Both the position numbers and the translations under genes were made by a program. From the NCBI RefSeq assembly GCF_009913235.1, contig NZ_CP047897.1:3657001-3721000 (forward strand): a stretch of DNA of 64,000 nt, in the 5' to 3' direction. The stretch's first letter is position 1, and every line of letters begins with the position of its first letter. Positions 51,047 to 59,720 of this stretch are shown here, in pieces. The notes under the pieces are model-generated. The model was not told the DNA's origin, did not search any database, and worked only from the letters and a program-made list of their open reading frames with translations. Source of the DNA: Nibribacter ruber (lineage in GTDB: Bacteria; Bacteroidota; Bacteroidia; Cytophagales; Hymenobacteraceae).

Positions 51047-51086
51047 ATGGAAAGGAGTAAATAGGCAGCGCTTGGGTAAAGAATAT

Positions 51087-51124
51087 CGTTTTTGGCCTGT
51101 TTTCCGGAAAACAGGCCAAAAACG
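51087..51124. repeat. P38 palindrome, copy 28 (perfect)
   Basis: Identical over all 38 bases to the copy at 2991-3028. It lies mid-spacer, not next to a stop codon. Confidence 0.95.
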
Positions 51125-51174
51125 GAATCGGTATTACAGGAAGTGATCAACTCAGATGCTGTTATGCTTTAAAT

Positions 51175-51209
51175 TTCGAATAACGAACAACTAATAACCA
51201 GCAACGAAC
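51175..51209. repeat. Dispersed short repeat (partner of 16991-17020)
   Basis: TTCGAATAACGAACAACTA then ATAACCA and GCAACGAA. It is the inverted partner of the stretch at 16991-17020. It ends at the RluA gene stop. Confidence 0.6.
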
Positions 51210-51211
51210 TT

Positions 51212-51925
51212 CTAGCTATTCTGCCGCAGTAACTTCACCAGCACTTGAAAGTCCTTCGGGTAGTCTGCGGTGATGGTCACGGGCTCTCCGTTCAACAAGC
51301 TAAAACCTAACTGGTAAGAATGCAGTGCGAAGCGTTTGATCAAAGGCTGTTCCTCGGTGTCTTTGGCCAGGTTGAACTTGCGCTTAAGCGAGGAAAGGAA
51401 CAACGGCTGACCGCCGTACATCTCATCCTGCACAATAGAAGCCTTCAAGTACGCCAAATGCAGACGTATTTGGTGCATACGGCCCGTCACGGGCTTACAC
51501 TCTACCAGCGTATGGCGCGAGAATTTCTCTAGCGTGGTAAAATAAGTTTGCGCGGGCTTGCCTTTGTACGCCAGTTTGGCAATGCCTTTCAAACCCGGCT
51601 GAATGGCGCGGTCTACCAACTGGTTGTCAAACTCATGGCCTCCCCAGGCCACGGCGTGGTACACTTTGGTCACCTGGCGGTTCTCAAACTGCATGGACAG
51701 GTGACGGTAGGCCTCGGGGTTCTTGGCGATGGCCAGCGCACCAGACGTTTCCTTGTCAATGCGGTGGCAGACCTGGGCGTCATCATGGTACTCACGGGCC
51801 AGGGCCAGCAGGTTAGAAGATTGAAAAGAACGGTCTTCCAGCGTGGCCAGAAACGGCGGCTTGTTAACGACTATGTAGTCTTCGTTCTCAAAAATAATAA
51901 GGTCTCGGAAAGCGGGTAGCTTCAT
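51212..51925 (-). CDS. RluA-family rRNA/tRNA pseudouridine synthase
   Basis: 237-residue enzyme that isomerises uridine in RNA. The catalytic Asp is in CHRIDKETSGALAIAK (residue 57), with RMHQIRLHLAYLKASI and GLKGIAKLAYKGKPAQT elsewhere. No S4 domain is present at the N-terminus. The ATG at 51925 gives MKLPAFRDLI; an earlier in-frame start 21 bp upstream is possible. P38 copy 29 lies 32 bp upstream of the start. Confidence 0.9.
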   Translation of the reverse strand: MKLPAFRDLIIFENEDYIVVNKPPFLATLEDRSFQSSNLLALAREYHDDAQVCHRIDKETSGALAIAKNPEAYRHLSMQFENRQVTKVYHAVAWGGHEFDNQLVDRAIQPGLKGIAKLAYKGKPAQTYFTTLEKFSRHTLVECKPVTGRMHQIRLHLAYLKASIVQDEMYGGQPLFLSSLKRKFNLAKDTEEQPLIKRFALHSYQLGFSLLNGEPVTITADYPKDFQVLVKLLRQNS

Positions 51926-51956
51926 ATAAATCTGGGAGTGGCCCAAGGGCGAAAAG

Positions 51957-51994
51957 CGTTTTTGGCTTATTTCTACGGAATTAGCGCAAAAACG
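51957..51994. repeat. P38 palindrome, copy 29, upstream of RluA gene
   Basis: CGTTTTTGGCTTATTTCTA with right arm CGGAATTAGCGCAAAAACG; the centre has drifted. It lies in a 5' leader or promoter rather than after a stop. Confidence 0.75.
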
Positions 51995-52086
51995 GCAGCC
52001 TCTGGCAAAAGGCGCAAGTTACTCAATATTTCGCATTTGTGCCTGAGGGGCGGGAGCACGTTTTAGCAGCAGCAGGAGAGGGAGCT

Positions 52087-53190
52087 TTATGCTTTGGCGG
52101 TGGGCAGCTTGAACCGCAGAATGGTGCCTTTGCCTACTTCGCTTTCAATGGCGATGGTGGAGCGGTGCGCTTCTACAATGTGCTTGGAGATGGCCAGTCC
52201 CAGGCCAGAGCCGCCACCGCCGGTGTCTTTGGTGCGGCTCTTGTCTATGCGGTAGAAACGCTCAAAAATGCGGGTCTGGTGCTCTTTGGGCACGCCGCGG
52301 CCGTCATCTTTCACCGTAACCAGCGTCTTTTTCTTCCCACTGTAGAAGGAGAGCCAGATGTTGCCTTGCTCACGGCCGTACTTAATGGCATTGTCTAATA
52401 GGTTAATGAGCACCTGCTTGATGCGGCCTCTGTCTGCCTGTACCAGATAGGTGTCTTGTTCGTCTTCTTCCAAGTGCAGGGTGATGCCTTTGAGGGCCGC
52501 CTTGTTTTCCAACTGCTCAAAGATTTCATGCGCCAGGACTCTCAGGTCAAAGGTAGACTTCTTCATCTGTACCACGCCTTTCTCTAGTTGGGAAATGGTG
52601 ATCAGGTCCTGCACCAGCTCGTCCAAGCCGTCCAAGCTTTTGGCGGCCTTCTGCAGAAATTTGTCGCGCACTTTCACGTCATCCATGGCGCCATCCAACA
52701 GCGTATGGATAAAGCCCTGCGCGGCAAAAATGGGCGTCTTTAATTCATGAGACACGTCTGCCAGAAATTCACGGCGCAAAGCTTGCAAGCGTTTGAGCTC
52801 GTCAATCTCCTTCTGTTTCTGAGCGGCCATGTGGTAGATTTCCTCCTTAATGCGCTTGAGGGGTTCTGGACGCCAAAGGAACTTATTGCTCATACGCCTG
52901 AAATCCTTGCGCTTGGTCTTGTCCAGCCCGTCATAGATAATGTTGATCTCTTTGAAGATGAGCGCCTCATAAGAAAAGTACACCAGAAGAAAGCAAGAGG
53001 AAAACGTGAAGCCAAGCGCCAGAATACGCTCTTTGAACTCCAGAGACGGCGAAACTAACAGGTACGCGGTAATGATGGCCGCCACCAACAGCGAGATGAT
53101 GACGGCAATGCCTTTAGAGGTCAGTCTGAACTTTCCAGAACCAACTTCTACGGAAGGGGCAGGATTAGTCGGTGTTGAATTTGTAGCCAA
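52087..53190 (-). CDS. Sensor histidine kinase (PhoR-like)
   Basis: 367-residue membrane kinase. Two membrane helices (about residues 27-47 and 53-72) flank only a very short loop, so there is almost no periplasmic sensor. The DHp domain has the phosphorylated His in DVSHELKTPIFA (near 148), and the ATPase domain has NLLDNAIKYG, DDGRGVPKEH and GGGGSGLGLAI. It overlaps the upstream response-regulator gene by 26 bp, so the pair is cotranscribed and coupled. Confidence 0.93.
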   Translation of the reverse strand: MATNSTPTNPAPSVEVGSGKFRLTSKGIAVIISLLVAAIITAYLLVSPSLEFKERILALGFTFSSCFLLVYFSYEALIFKEINIIYDGLDKTKRKDFRRMSNKFLWRPEPLKRIKEEIYHMAAQKQKEIDELKRLQALRREFLADVSHELKTPIFAAQGFIHTLLDGAMDDVKVRDKFLQKAAKSLDGLDELVQDLITISQLEKGVVQMKKSTFDLRVLAHEIFEQLENKAALKGITLHLEEDEQDTYLVQADRGRIKQVLINLLDNAIKYGREQGNIWLSFYSGKKKTLVTVKDDGRGVPKEHQTRIFERFYRIDKSRTKDTGGGGSGLGLAISKHIVEAHRSTIAIESEVGKGTILRFKLPTAKA

Positions 53191-53854
53191 CGCCTTTGAT
53201 GGTCTTTATTTGGTCTTCGCCTATTTTCTCACGCACTTTTCTAATGTGCACGTCTACGGTGCGCGCAATCACAAACACATCATTGCCCCAGACGTTGTTC
53301 AACAACTCGTCCCGGCTGAACACCTTGTTGGGCGTGGCCGCCAGAAACGCCAGCAGTTCAAATTCTTTCTTGGGCAAGGTGATTTTCTGGTCGCCGCGTT
53401 GTACGTTAAAGCTGGTTCGGTCAATGCGCAGATCGCCAATCTCAATGACAGGAGTTACATCGGTCTGCTGGTTGTCCCGGCGAACGAAGGCCGCCAGTCT
53501 GCTAATGAGCGCCCGGGGTTTGATGGGCTTAACAATGAAATCATCGGCGCCGGCGTCAAAAGCAGCCACCTCAGAGAATTCCTCAGAACGAGCGGTCAAA
53601 AAGAGAATGCGGGTGTCTTTGAACTTGGGATTGTCCCTGAACTGGCGGCAGGCGGTGATGCCATCCATGACGGGCATCATGACGTCCAGCAGAATGATGT
53701 CTGGCTTGAAGGTGCGGGCCACGTCCTGGGCTTCTTTGCCGTTGCCGGCCTGCGCTACCTCATAACCTTCCTTCTCCAGGTTGTACTGCAGCAATTCTAC
53801 AATATCTGGATCATCATCTACTACCAAAACCTTGTATTTAGCTTGAACTTGCAT
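53165..53854 (-). CDS. OmpR/PhoB-family response regulator
   Basis: 229-residue regulator. The receiver domain has the acidic pocket VVDDDPD, the phosphorylated Asp in ILLDVMMPVMDG (near residue 56) and Lys in IVKPIKPR. The C-terminal winged helix (about 135-228) includes KKEFELLAFLAATPNKVFSRDELLNNVWG and TVDVHIRKVREKIGEDQIKTIKGVGYKF. Its partner kinase gene follows with overlapping ends. A -7 box lies about 75 bp upstream. Confidence 0.95.
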   Translation of the reverse strand: MQVQAKYKVLVVDDDPDIVELLQYNLEKEGYEVAQAGNGKEAQDVARTFKPDIILLDVMMPVMDGITACRQFRDNPKFKDTRILFLTARSEEFSEVAAFDAGADDFIVKPIKPRALISRLAAFVRRDNQQTDVTPVIEIGDLRIDRTSFNVQRGDQKITLPKKEFELLAFLAATPNKVFSRDELLNNVWGNDVFVIARTVDVHIRKVREKIGEDQIKTIKGVGYKFNTD

Positions 53855-53926
53855 ATCCTTTGGCGTATGAAGGTTGGTTTAGGAAGCTTTTAAAAGCCAT
53901 TTTCAGGGTTAGGAATTTCCCTAATA

Positions 53927-53934
53927 CAAATATA
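53927..53934 (-). promoter_or_regulatory. Bacteroidota -7 box upstream of the two-component genes
   Basis: Minus-strand TATATTTG matches TAnnTTTG. A TTG occurs 16 bp further upstream, slightly short of the usual 19-21 bp spacing. Confidence 0.5.
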
Positions 53935-54040
53935 GGCATTCCTTTAAGGCCAACACCTTTTTAGCAGATGGTGTAAGCAATGATAACAATTTGATAACCT
54001 CTTTAGCGCGCAAAGATGTTAGCGCAGCTTAGTAAGCCTT

Positions 54041-54078
54041 CGTTTTTGGCTTGTTTTCTGAGAAATAGCTTGAAAGCT
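54041..54078. repeat. P38 palindrome, copy 30 (right arm decayed)
   Basis: The left arm CGTTTTTGGCTTGTTTTCT is intact. The right arm reads GAGAAATAGCTTGAAAGCT, only partly complementary. Confidence 0.6.
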
Positions 54079-54253
54079 TTAAATTATTATCAAGCTTTAC
54101 TGTTGCCGACCCATAAAAGTGGAAAGAGTATAGTAGCCTAAGATTTTAGCGCTCAATTCCTGCAGGTACCAACGTCACGGTTGCAGGTTCTTTTGATCAT
54201 ATGAGTAAATTATATTGGCATCAATAATAAGTTTTCCCTATAAGGTAAGCCAC

Positions 54254-54910
54254 TCAATCATGGCGCAAGAAAATGATGTCAGTTCTTGCGAAGTCATCTA
54301 AAGAAGGGAGTGTTTGAGTTAAATTTTTAATACTTGATTCCTGGCTTCTGTATAAACGGTGTATCTCTGGATTTTCCGTGTCCAGTTCCTTCATTTTTGA
54401 TATTAGGTAGTAGGCGTCTTCTTTTACACCATACTTATGCCGTACTTCAGACAATAGGTAGAGGGCAGCCACATTGGTAGAATCAAGCCTTATAGACCCT
54501 CTGAGCATTTGGTCGTAGAGTTCAAGCCTTGTGTTGTGCTTCTTCTTAAGAAACACCGATAAGGCAAGCAAATCATATGTGTTTTTAGAGTAGTCTAGAA
54601 CATATTCGCCCAATCCGACCAACATGGGCTTCTCACCTTCAACTGTTACTACCCCAGAAGTAACATCTAATGAAAACATCTTAGGGTAGATTCTTTCTGC
54701 GCCCTTTAGGTCTTCCTTGGAAAGCAAGTTAATGAAAGCTAGAGAAGAGTCTTTCTTGCTTTTTAGAAGTGTAGGGTTATGATACCTAGATAAATCAAAG
54801 GTAACGTTGTCATTTCCTTGAGTGCCTTTTGCCTTGGTTTCCTTTCCCTGCACACATCTGAGGAGACAGATGCTTATTAGGATGGAGAGTGCTAAATAAG
54901 CTCTTTTCAT
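54254..54910 (-). CDS. Putative lipoprotein of unknown function
   Basis: 218-residue protein with a signal sequence and lipobox ending in LLRC (Cys near residue 19). The rest is mostly helical and could contain tetratricopeptide-like units (STNVAALYLLSEVRHKYGVKEDAYYLISKMKELDTENPEIHRLYRS). It is AT-rich compared with its neighbours, a hint of different origin. No family recognised. Confidence 0.65.
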   Translation of the reverse strand: MKRAYLALSILISICLLRCVQGKETKAKGTQGNDNVTFDLSRYHNPTLLKSKKDSSLAFINLLSKEDLKGAERIYPKMFSLDVTSGVVTVEGEKPMLVGLGEYVLDYSKNTYDLLALSVFLKKKHNTRLELYDQMLRGSIRLDSTNVAALYLLSEVRHKYGVKEDAYYLISKMKELDTENPEIHRLYRSQESSIKNLTQTLPSLDDFARTDIIFLRHD

Positions 54911-54938
54911 TAAATGTTTATTAAGGATTGGGCTTTTC

Positions 54939-54976
54939 TATTTTTGACCTATTTACTGATAAATAAGCTAAAAATG
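54939..54976. repeat. P38 palindrome, copy 31 (diverged, pairing kept)
   Basis: TATTTTTGACCTATTTACT with right arm GATAAATAAGCTAAAAATG. Outer flanks CTTTTC / GAAAAG pair too. Core bases have changed in both arms while the hairpin is mostly kept. Confidence 0.7.
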
Positions 54977-54977
54977 A

Positions 54978-55011
54978 AAAGGCCACCGGAGGGAAACCTC
55001 CGGTGGCCTTT
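54978..55011. terminator. Terminator downstream of DUF3108 gene
   Basis: Perfect 15-bp stem AAAGGCCACCGGAGG / CCTCCGGTGGCCTTT with GAAA tetraloop. Confidence 0.9.
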
Positions 55012-55062
55012 CTAAATCTATAATCCTTTAGCGCACAAGATCAATTCCTGCCACTGGGTATT

Positions 55063-55872
55063 TTACCTCACTACACTTAATCTGCTTTGCAAGCCGCTGT
55101 ACTTGTACAAATCTACCTTCACGGCTCCTACAAACATCTCGGCCTGAATGAGCACGGGAATCTTGTTGTTGTCATCTGAGAGGTAGACGGAGATGGCGTC
55201 TTCGCCGCTGAACAGTTTGTTGGCGGGCATGCGCGGCACCAGACGGTGAGCGCGAATTTTACCAGCCTTGGTTTCTACCACCTCTTTGCCTTTGTAGGTC
55301 ACAATCAGGTTGAACACCTCGTCATCCAGGAAACCCTGTACCTTAAAGGTGTCGCCGGGCTTGTAGTTGTGCAGTTTGAGGGTGCGCAGGAAGTAGAAGC
55401 CGCTCACCATGTCCTGCACGTTGTCTGGCACGTTGTAGTTTGCGTTTTTGCGGTTGTCGCGGCTGTCTGTGACAGAGACTTTGTTGGCGAAATGGTCAAA
55501 ATCACTGTACTCCTTCTTTCTATAACGTCCTTCTTCAATGCTGCGCACAAAGCGCTGTGGCACAATGGCGGCGGTGTCTATGTAAGAAGTCCAGGAGTCG
55601 CGCACGCGGTGGAAGAAGTCAAAGGAGCCGGTGGTCTTGCCGTTCACAGAGGCCTGGTAGCAGGTACGGTTGTTCACGCGGTGCAGGGTAGGGGCCACGT
55701 TGATGACCGCCTCGCCGGCGTTGATGACCCCGTAGTGTACTTTGTATTGAAGGGTCTCGCCTGACTTGAAGCTGTCATTGTCTATGACCCGCATGGAGTC
55801 TTTGACGGCAAAACCGCTGAGAATGGTTCCCAGGAACCCAGTTAGGAAGAGAAGTTTGTATGGTGCACGCAT
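55063..55872 (-). CDS. DUF3108 exported protein
   Basis: 269-residue protein with a signal peptide (about residues 1-23). It matches the DUF3108 beta-rich family: GETLQYKVHYGVINAGEAVINV near residue 38, a middle region DNVQDMVSGFYFLRTLKL, and AEMFVGAVKVDLYKYSG near the end. The family has a lipoprotein-carrier-like (LolA/VirJ type) beta fold and unknown function in the envelope. A good promoter lies at 55944-55973 and a terminator follows. Confidence 0.82.
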   Translation of the reverse strand: MRAPYKLLFLTGFLGTILSGFAVKDSMRVIDNDSFKSGETLQYKVHYGVINAGEAVINVAPTLHRVNNRTCYQASVNGKTTGSFDFFHRVRDSWTSYIDTAAIVPQRFVRSIEEGRYRKKEYSDFDHFANKVSVTDSRDNRKNANYNVPDNVQDMVSGFYFLRTLKLHNYKPGDTFKVQGFLDDEVFNLIVTYKGKEVVETKAGKIRAHRLVPRMPANKLFSGEDAISVYLSDDNNKIPVLIQAEMFVGAVKVDLYKYSGLQSRLSVVR

Positions 55873-55943
55873 AAGTCAATCACATCTGTTCTAATCTGGC
55901 ATATTCAAAACTCGTACCAACTCTCATTGTACAAGGGGTTAGA

Positions 55944-55973
55944 CAAAAATAACAGTTTTAGCCAGGAACTCAA
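55944..55973 (-). promoter_or_regulatory. Promoter of the DUF3108 gene
   Basis: Minus-strand TTG (55971-55973), 19-bp spacer, TATTTTTG (55944-55951), matching the Bacteroidota consensus. It sits just after the recA terminator. Confidence 0.65.
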
Positions 55974-55980
55974 CTTAAAC

Positions 55981-56010
55981 AGAAAAGGCACCCTAAAAGG
56001 TGCCTTCTCC
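55981..56010 (-). terminator. recA terminator
   Basis: 8-bp stem AAGGCACC / GGTGCCTT (55985-55992 with 55999-56006) followed on the minus strand by TTCTGTTT, 20 bp after the recA stop. Confidence 0.7.
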
Positions 56011-56028
56011 ATGTATTTTCTAGAATAA

Positions 56029-57069
56029 TTATTCAGCTGAGGTGTCTTCCAGGGCGGCGGCCACTTTCTCTGGCTCACCGTTGACCATGGCTCTGATCTT
56101 GACCTCAATCTCTTGCATCAACTCTTCGTTGTCCAATAACAGTTGCTTAACAGCGTCACGGCCCTGGCCTAGTCTGTTACCGTCATAAGAGAACCAAGAA
56201 CCAGACTTCTGGATGATGTTCAACTCCACGCCCAGATCCAGAATCTCGCCTACTTTAGAGATACCCTGGCCGTACATGATGTCAAACTCCACCACTTTGA
56301 ACGGAGGCGCTACTTTGTTTTTCACCACCTTCACCTTGGTGCGGTTACCAGTGATGTTGTCTGCACCCTCTTTGATCTGACCAATTCTGCGGATGTCCAG
56401 ACGTACTGAGGCGTAGAACTTAAGGGCGTTACCACCCGTGGTAGTCTCTGGGTTACCGAACATCACACCAATCTTCTCACGCAACTGGTTGATGAAGATA
56501 CAGCAGCAGCCGGTTTTGTTGATGGTACCCGTCAATTTACGAAGCGCCTGAGACATCAAACGAGCCTGAAGACCCATCTTGCTCTCGCCCATGTCACCTT
56601 CTAATTCGCCTTTAGGCACCAGCGCGGCCACAGAGTCAATCACAATGATGTCAATGGCACCAGAGCTGATCAAGTGGTCTGCAATCTCAAGGGCCTGCTC
56701 ACCATTGTCTGGCTGGGCAATGAGAAGGTTTTCAGTATCAATGCCTAGCTTCTCAGCGTAGGATTTGTCAAAAGCGTGCTCGGCGTCAATGAACGCGGCA
56801 ATACCGCCTTTCTTTTGAGCTTCGGCAATGCAGTGCATGGTGAGCGTGGTTTTACCAGAAGACTCTGGTCCGTAGATTTCAACCACTCTACCGCGTGGAA
56901 GACCTCCAATGCCCAACGCAATGTCCAATCCCAGGGAGCCGGTAGAAATAGCCGGTATGTCCACTACATTGGTATCGTTCAGCTTCATGACAGTCCCTTT
57001 TCCGTAGGTTTTGTCCAGCTTGTCGATGGTAAGTTGGAGCGCTTTCAATTTTTCGGTGTTTACACTCAT
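56029..57069 (-). CDS. recA: Recombinase RecA
   Basis: 346-residue DNA strand-exchange ATPase. Walker A is [16 protein letters not shown] (near residue 70), Walker [23 protein letters not shown], followed by the DNA-binding loop segments [35 protein letters not shown]. The ATG at 57069 ([11 protein letters not shown]) is used; the open frame extends 111 bp upstream without homology. The 491-bp space to the next gene shows no clear TAnnTTTG box for recA and no obvious LexA palindrome. Confidence 0.98.
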   Translation of the reverse strand: MSVNTEKLKALQLTIDKLDKTYGKGTVMKLNDTNVVDIPAISTGSLGLDIALGIGGLPRGRVVEIYGPESSGKTTLTMHCIAEAQKKGGIAAFIDAEHAFDKSYAEKLGIDTENLLIAQPDNGEQALEIADHLISSGAIDIIVIDSVAALVPKGELEGDMGESKMGLQARLMSQALRKLTGTINKTGCCCIFINQLREKIGVMFGNPETTTGGNALKFYASVRLDIRRIGQIKEGADNITGNRTKVKVVKNKVAPPFKVVEFDIMYGQGISKVGEILDLGVELNIIQKSGSWFSYDGNRLGQGRDAVKQLLLDNEELMQEIEVKIRAMVNGEPEKVAAALEDTSAE

Positions 57070-57560
57070 GTCTGTGTTTTTCTTTGCTTTATTAGTATGT
57101 GAATTTACGAATCCTAAGCCAATCTGCAAACGCTTGCCGCGGCGTTTTGGGCACTTGCCAGACCTGCTTTTGAGGCGCAATATTCTAACACCACAAGGTA
57201 GGCTTTTGTGCCATTTTAGACTATATTTTTTAGTTTTATTTTTAGCCTTTTGCTAATGATTGTAGTAAAGCATTCTGCCTCAGGAGAGTAGTGTTGTCTA
57301 CTGTTTGCTCATTAAATTAGTTACCTGAGCGTGCCCGTTCACCAGCTCCTCTGCAGTACCTGAATCCTTCTCCCAAAAGCAGCGAACAATCTATTTTTTT
57401 GCCGGGCATTGGCCCAGACGCATGGCTGGCCGAGCGTCTGGTGCGTACAGTTTCTTGCATAAAATAAGTACCTTGTCCGTAAGTTGGGGAAGAAGCTTCT
57501 ACCAGAAAAACTGGCTTCTTCTGCTCTGTTTGGTCCCTATTCCTGATATTAAAATAGACT
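57070..57560. other. 491-bp divergent spacer between recA and the outer-membrane protein gene
   Basis: No gene supported; a 115-codon minus-strand frame overlaps the OMP gene start and looks like a shadow. It must contain both divergent promoters, but I could not place them. TACCTTG at 57469 is a weak candidate -7 box for the OMP gene. Confidence 0.4.
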
Positions 57561-58730
57561 ATGTTGAAGAAATGGCTTCTAACGACTGCAGGATGCGTGT
57601 TCTGTGCCTCCCTGGCCCAAGCCCAGTTAAATAACCAGGCCCTTGAGAACCGCCAGACGGCCAAACCAGATCAAGTGGGGGAACTGCAACTGGGCATCAA
57701 CGCGCTGGGCTACAGCAAGAACAACGAGTATTTCAACAACATAGCAGACGGTTACACGCTGTTTGGCTACCACCTCAACCCCAGGCTGGTCTACCAGGCC
57801 ACCCCGCACGTGCGCATAGACGCTGGCGTGCAGTTGCAGAAGGATTTCGGGACCAAAAAGTATTCCCTGGCCCAGCCCACCTTTAGCATCCGGTATGAGA
57901 AAGACGACAAGACGCTCATCTTCGGGACGCTGGAAGGACACGTGAACCACGGCTACATTGAACCGCTCTATGACTTTGAGCGCCTCATGACCAACCGCCT
58001 GGAAAACGGGGTGCAGTTCTTGCTCAACAAGCCCTGGCTTAAGCTGGACGCCTTCATTGACTGGCAACGGTACCTGCGCGAAGGAGACCCATTCCAGGAA
58101 GTGGTGGCCGGTGGCACGGTGGCTGAGTTTGCCTTGTACCGTACGCCTGCCTCCCTGGACACAGATGAAACCACTGCTGGTTCTGAGTTCTACGTAGGGC
58201 TACCTGTTCAATTCACGGCCATGCACCGCGGCGGCCAGATAGACGTCACAGACAAACCGCTGGATACTTTCTTCAATGGGACCATTGGCTTGATTCTGCG
58301 CAAAAACTATGACAAGAAGGTGCTGCACGCGCTGTACTTTCAGCCGTACGTGGTGGCCTTCAAAGACTTTTCCAACACCAAGCAACAGGCGTTCACCCAA
58401 GGCACGGGCATTTACCTCAACGCGGGCGTAGACACCAAATACCAGAACGTGATGTTAAGCTACTGGCGGGGCCGGGGCTACGTCTCAGAGATGGGCGGGC
58501 AATTGTATCCGTCGCAGTCTTCTAACTTTCTCAATCCTACGTTCACCCAGGAAGAGCGCGATCTATTGATTCTGCGCCTGATGCATGACGTGCGCCTGGC
58601 ACAGGGCCTGACATTAACGCTTCGCCTGGAGCCGCTCTACGACCTCAATGACCCCAAGCTGGAATTCTCCAACAGCCTGTACCTGAACTTTAACACAGAC
58701 TTTTTTCTGGCCAGGCTGAAGAAGCGCTAG
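57561..58730 (+). CDS. Predicted outer-membrane beta-barrel protein, unknown function
   Basis: 389-residue protein with a signal peptide (residues 1-21, ending LAQAQ). The body is a series of amphipathic strands with aromatic ends (YTLFGYHLNPRLVYQ, VRIDAGVQLQKDFG, FSIRYEKDDKTLIFGTLEG, LYLNFNTDFFLARLKKR), consistent with a barrel of about 16-18 strands. No plug or TonB box. Similar Bacteroidota proteins are unnamed. It is followed by P38 copy 32. Confidence 0.72.
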   Translation: MLKKWLLTTAGCVFCASLAQAQLNNQALENRQTAKPDQVGELQLGINALGYSKNNEYFNNIADGYTLFGYHLNPRLVYQATPHVRIDAGVQLQKDFGTKKYSLAQPTFSIRYEKDDKTLIFGTLEGHVNHGYIEPLYDFERLMTNRLENGVQFLLNKPWLKLDAFIDWQRYLREGDPFQEVVAGGTVAEFALYRTPASLDTDETTAGSEFYVGLPVQFTAMHRGGQIDVTDKPLDTFFNGTIGLILRKNYDKKVLHALYFQPYVVAFKDFSNTKQQAFTQGTGIYLNAGVDTKYQNVMLSYWRGRGYVSEMGGQLYPSQSSNFLNPTFTQEERDLLILRLMHDVRLAQGLTLTLRLEPLYDLNDPKLEFSNSLYLNFNTDFFLARLKKR

Positions 58731-58731
58731 C

Positions 58732-58769
58732 CGTTTTTGGCCTGTTTTCTGGAAAATACCCCAAAAACG
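58732..58769. repeat. P38 palindrome, copy 32
   Basis: CGTTTTTGGCCTGTTTTCT with right arm GGAAAATACCCCAAAAACG. It begins about 1 bp after the OMP stop and lies between convergent genes. Confidence 0.85.
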
Positions 58770-58773
58770 ACCT

Positions 58774-59367
58774 TTACCTGGAGTGACCTGGAAATTCTTT
58801 GCGGGTGATCTTGTAGGTGAAGAGAGGCCGCGCCGGGGCATCAGAGAGAGTGGACAGGTAAGGCACAAACTCACCGGTTTTGGTAAACCCGTTGCGCTCG
58901 GCCACTTTTTGGCTGCGCTGGTTTTCCTTGGCGCAGCGCAGGTTCACGGCTTCCAGGTGCAGGACTTCAAAGGCATATTCCAGCAGTGCGTGCATGGCCT
59001 CAGAGATGTAGCCTTGTCCCTCGGCGTCTATATCAATGTAATACCCCACTTCCGCTACTTTTTTGCCGCGCGCCAGCCGTCTCAGGGTAATGTCCCCAAT
59101 GTACTGGCGGTCTTGCTGGCGCCAGATGCCAAAGCTATAAAGGTCACCGGTGCGGCGCTGGTATTCCAGCATTTTTATGCGGCTTACGGCTTCCTCCAGG
59201 TTGGTCACAGAAGAGGTGCGGTCCGGGAAGTCTGATAACAGCCTCGCCTTGTTGGCTTCCAGCAGGTTCCAGAAGACTTGGGCCTCTTCCAGATGGTAGG
59301 GGCGCAGCAACAGCCGGGCCGTGGTGAGGTGAAAGGAAGAAACGTAAGAGGTAATGTGCTGCCGCAT
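58774..59367 (-). CDS. GNAT acetyltransferase, RimJ/RimL-like
   Basis: 197-residue protein of the Acetyltransf_3 type: TTARLLLRPYHLEEAQVFWNLLEANKARL at the N-terminus, VGYYIDIDAEGQGYISEAMHALLEYAF in the acetyl-CoA site (near 115) and NQRSQKVAERNGFTKTGEF. The ATG at 59367 gives the standard N-terminus; the open frame runs further upstream. It is convergent with the OMP gene. Substrate unknown. Confidence 0.82.
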   Translation of the reverse strand: MRQHITSYVSSFHLTTARLLLRPYHLEEAQVFWNLLEANKARLLSDFPDRTSSVTNLEEAVSRIKMLEYQRRTGDLYSFGIWRQQDRQYIGDITLRRLARGKKVAEVGYYIDIDAEGQGYISEAMHALLEYAFEVLHLEAVNLRCAKENQRSQKVAERNGFTKTGEFVPYLSTLSDAPARPLFTYKITRKEFPGHSR

Positions 59368-59720
59368 AAGGTAAAAAGAGAACCAGCCTTTTGTACGAGG
59401 TACAGCCACAGAAGTGCCATCCCAGCAAGACAAAATCAAATACCGGTGCCACCTCTTATCTCCCAGCCAGCTTTGGGCAGAAGTGCTCAAAAATCTGACG
59501 GACTGCAGAAAAGAATGCTGACCCTTGCGTGATATTGCCTGCCAATATCTTTTGCCCGAACCACGCGTTAAAGACAGAATTGTGGTAAACCCTGTTTAGC
59601 CTTATGTGATTTACACGTAAAGCCGTCTCAGTTACCCCAAAGGAGTCCTTTTAAGGGGAAAAACATACCAGCACAAGATTACCCCGGTGTGTTTTTTTTT
59701 GTAAGTGTTTCATTTTCAGT
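59368..59720. other. 353-bp divergent spacer
   Basis: No gene seen. A stretch GTTACCCCAAAGGAGTCCTT then TTAAGGGGAAAAAC (about 59632-59665) and a T8 run at 59691 are the only notable features. Promoters for the GNAT gene and the TIGR02587 gene must lie here. Confidence 0.35.

Larger units (their letters stand above)
53855..54253. other. 399-bp spacer upstream of the two-component genes
   Basis: Contains the -7 box at 53927-53934 and degenerate P38 copy 30. The rest is AT-rich and shows no gene. Confidence 0.4.

Noticed and set aside
53006-53893. 295-codon plus-strand frame opposite the response-regulator gene
   Set aside because: The opposite strand encodes a complete OmpR/PhoB regulator and the kinase N-terminus; this frame is a shadow of them.
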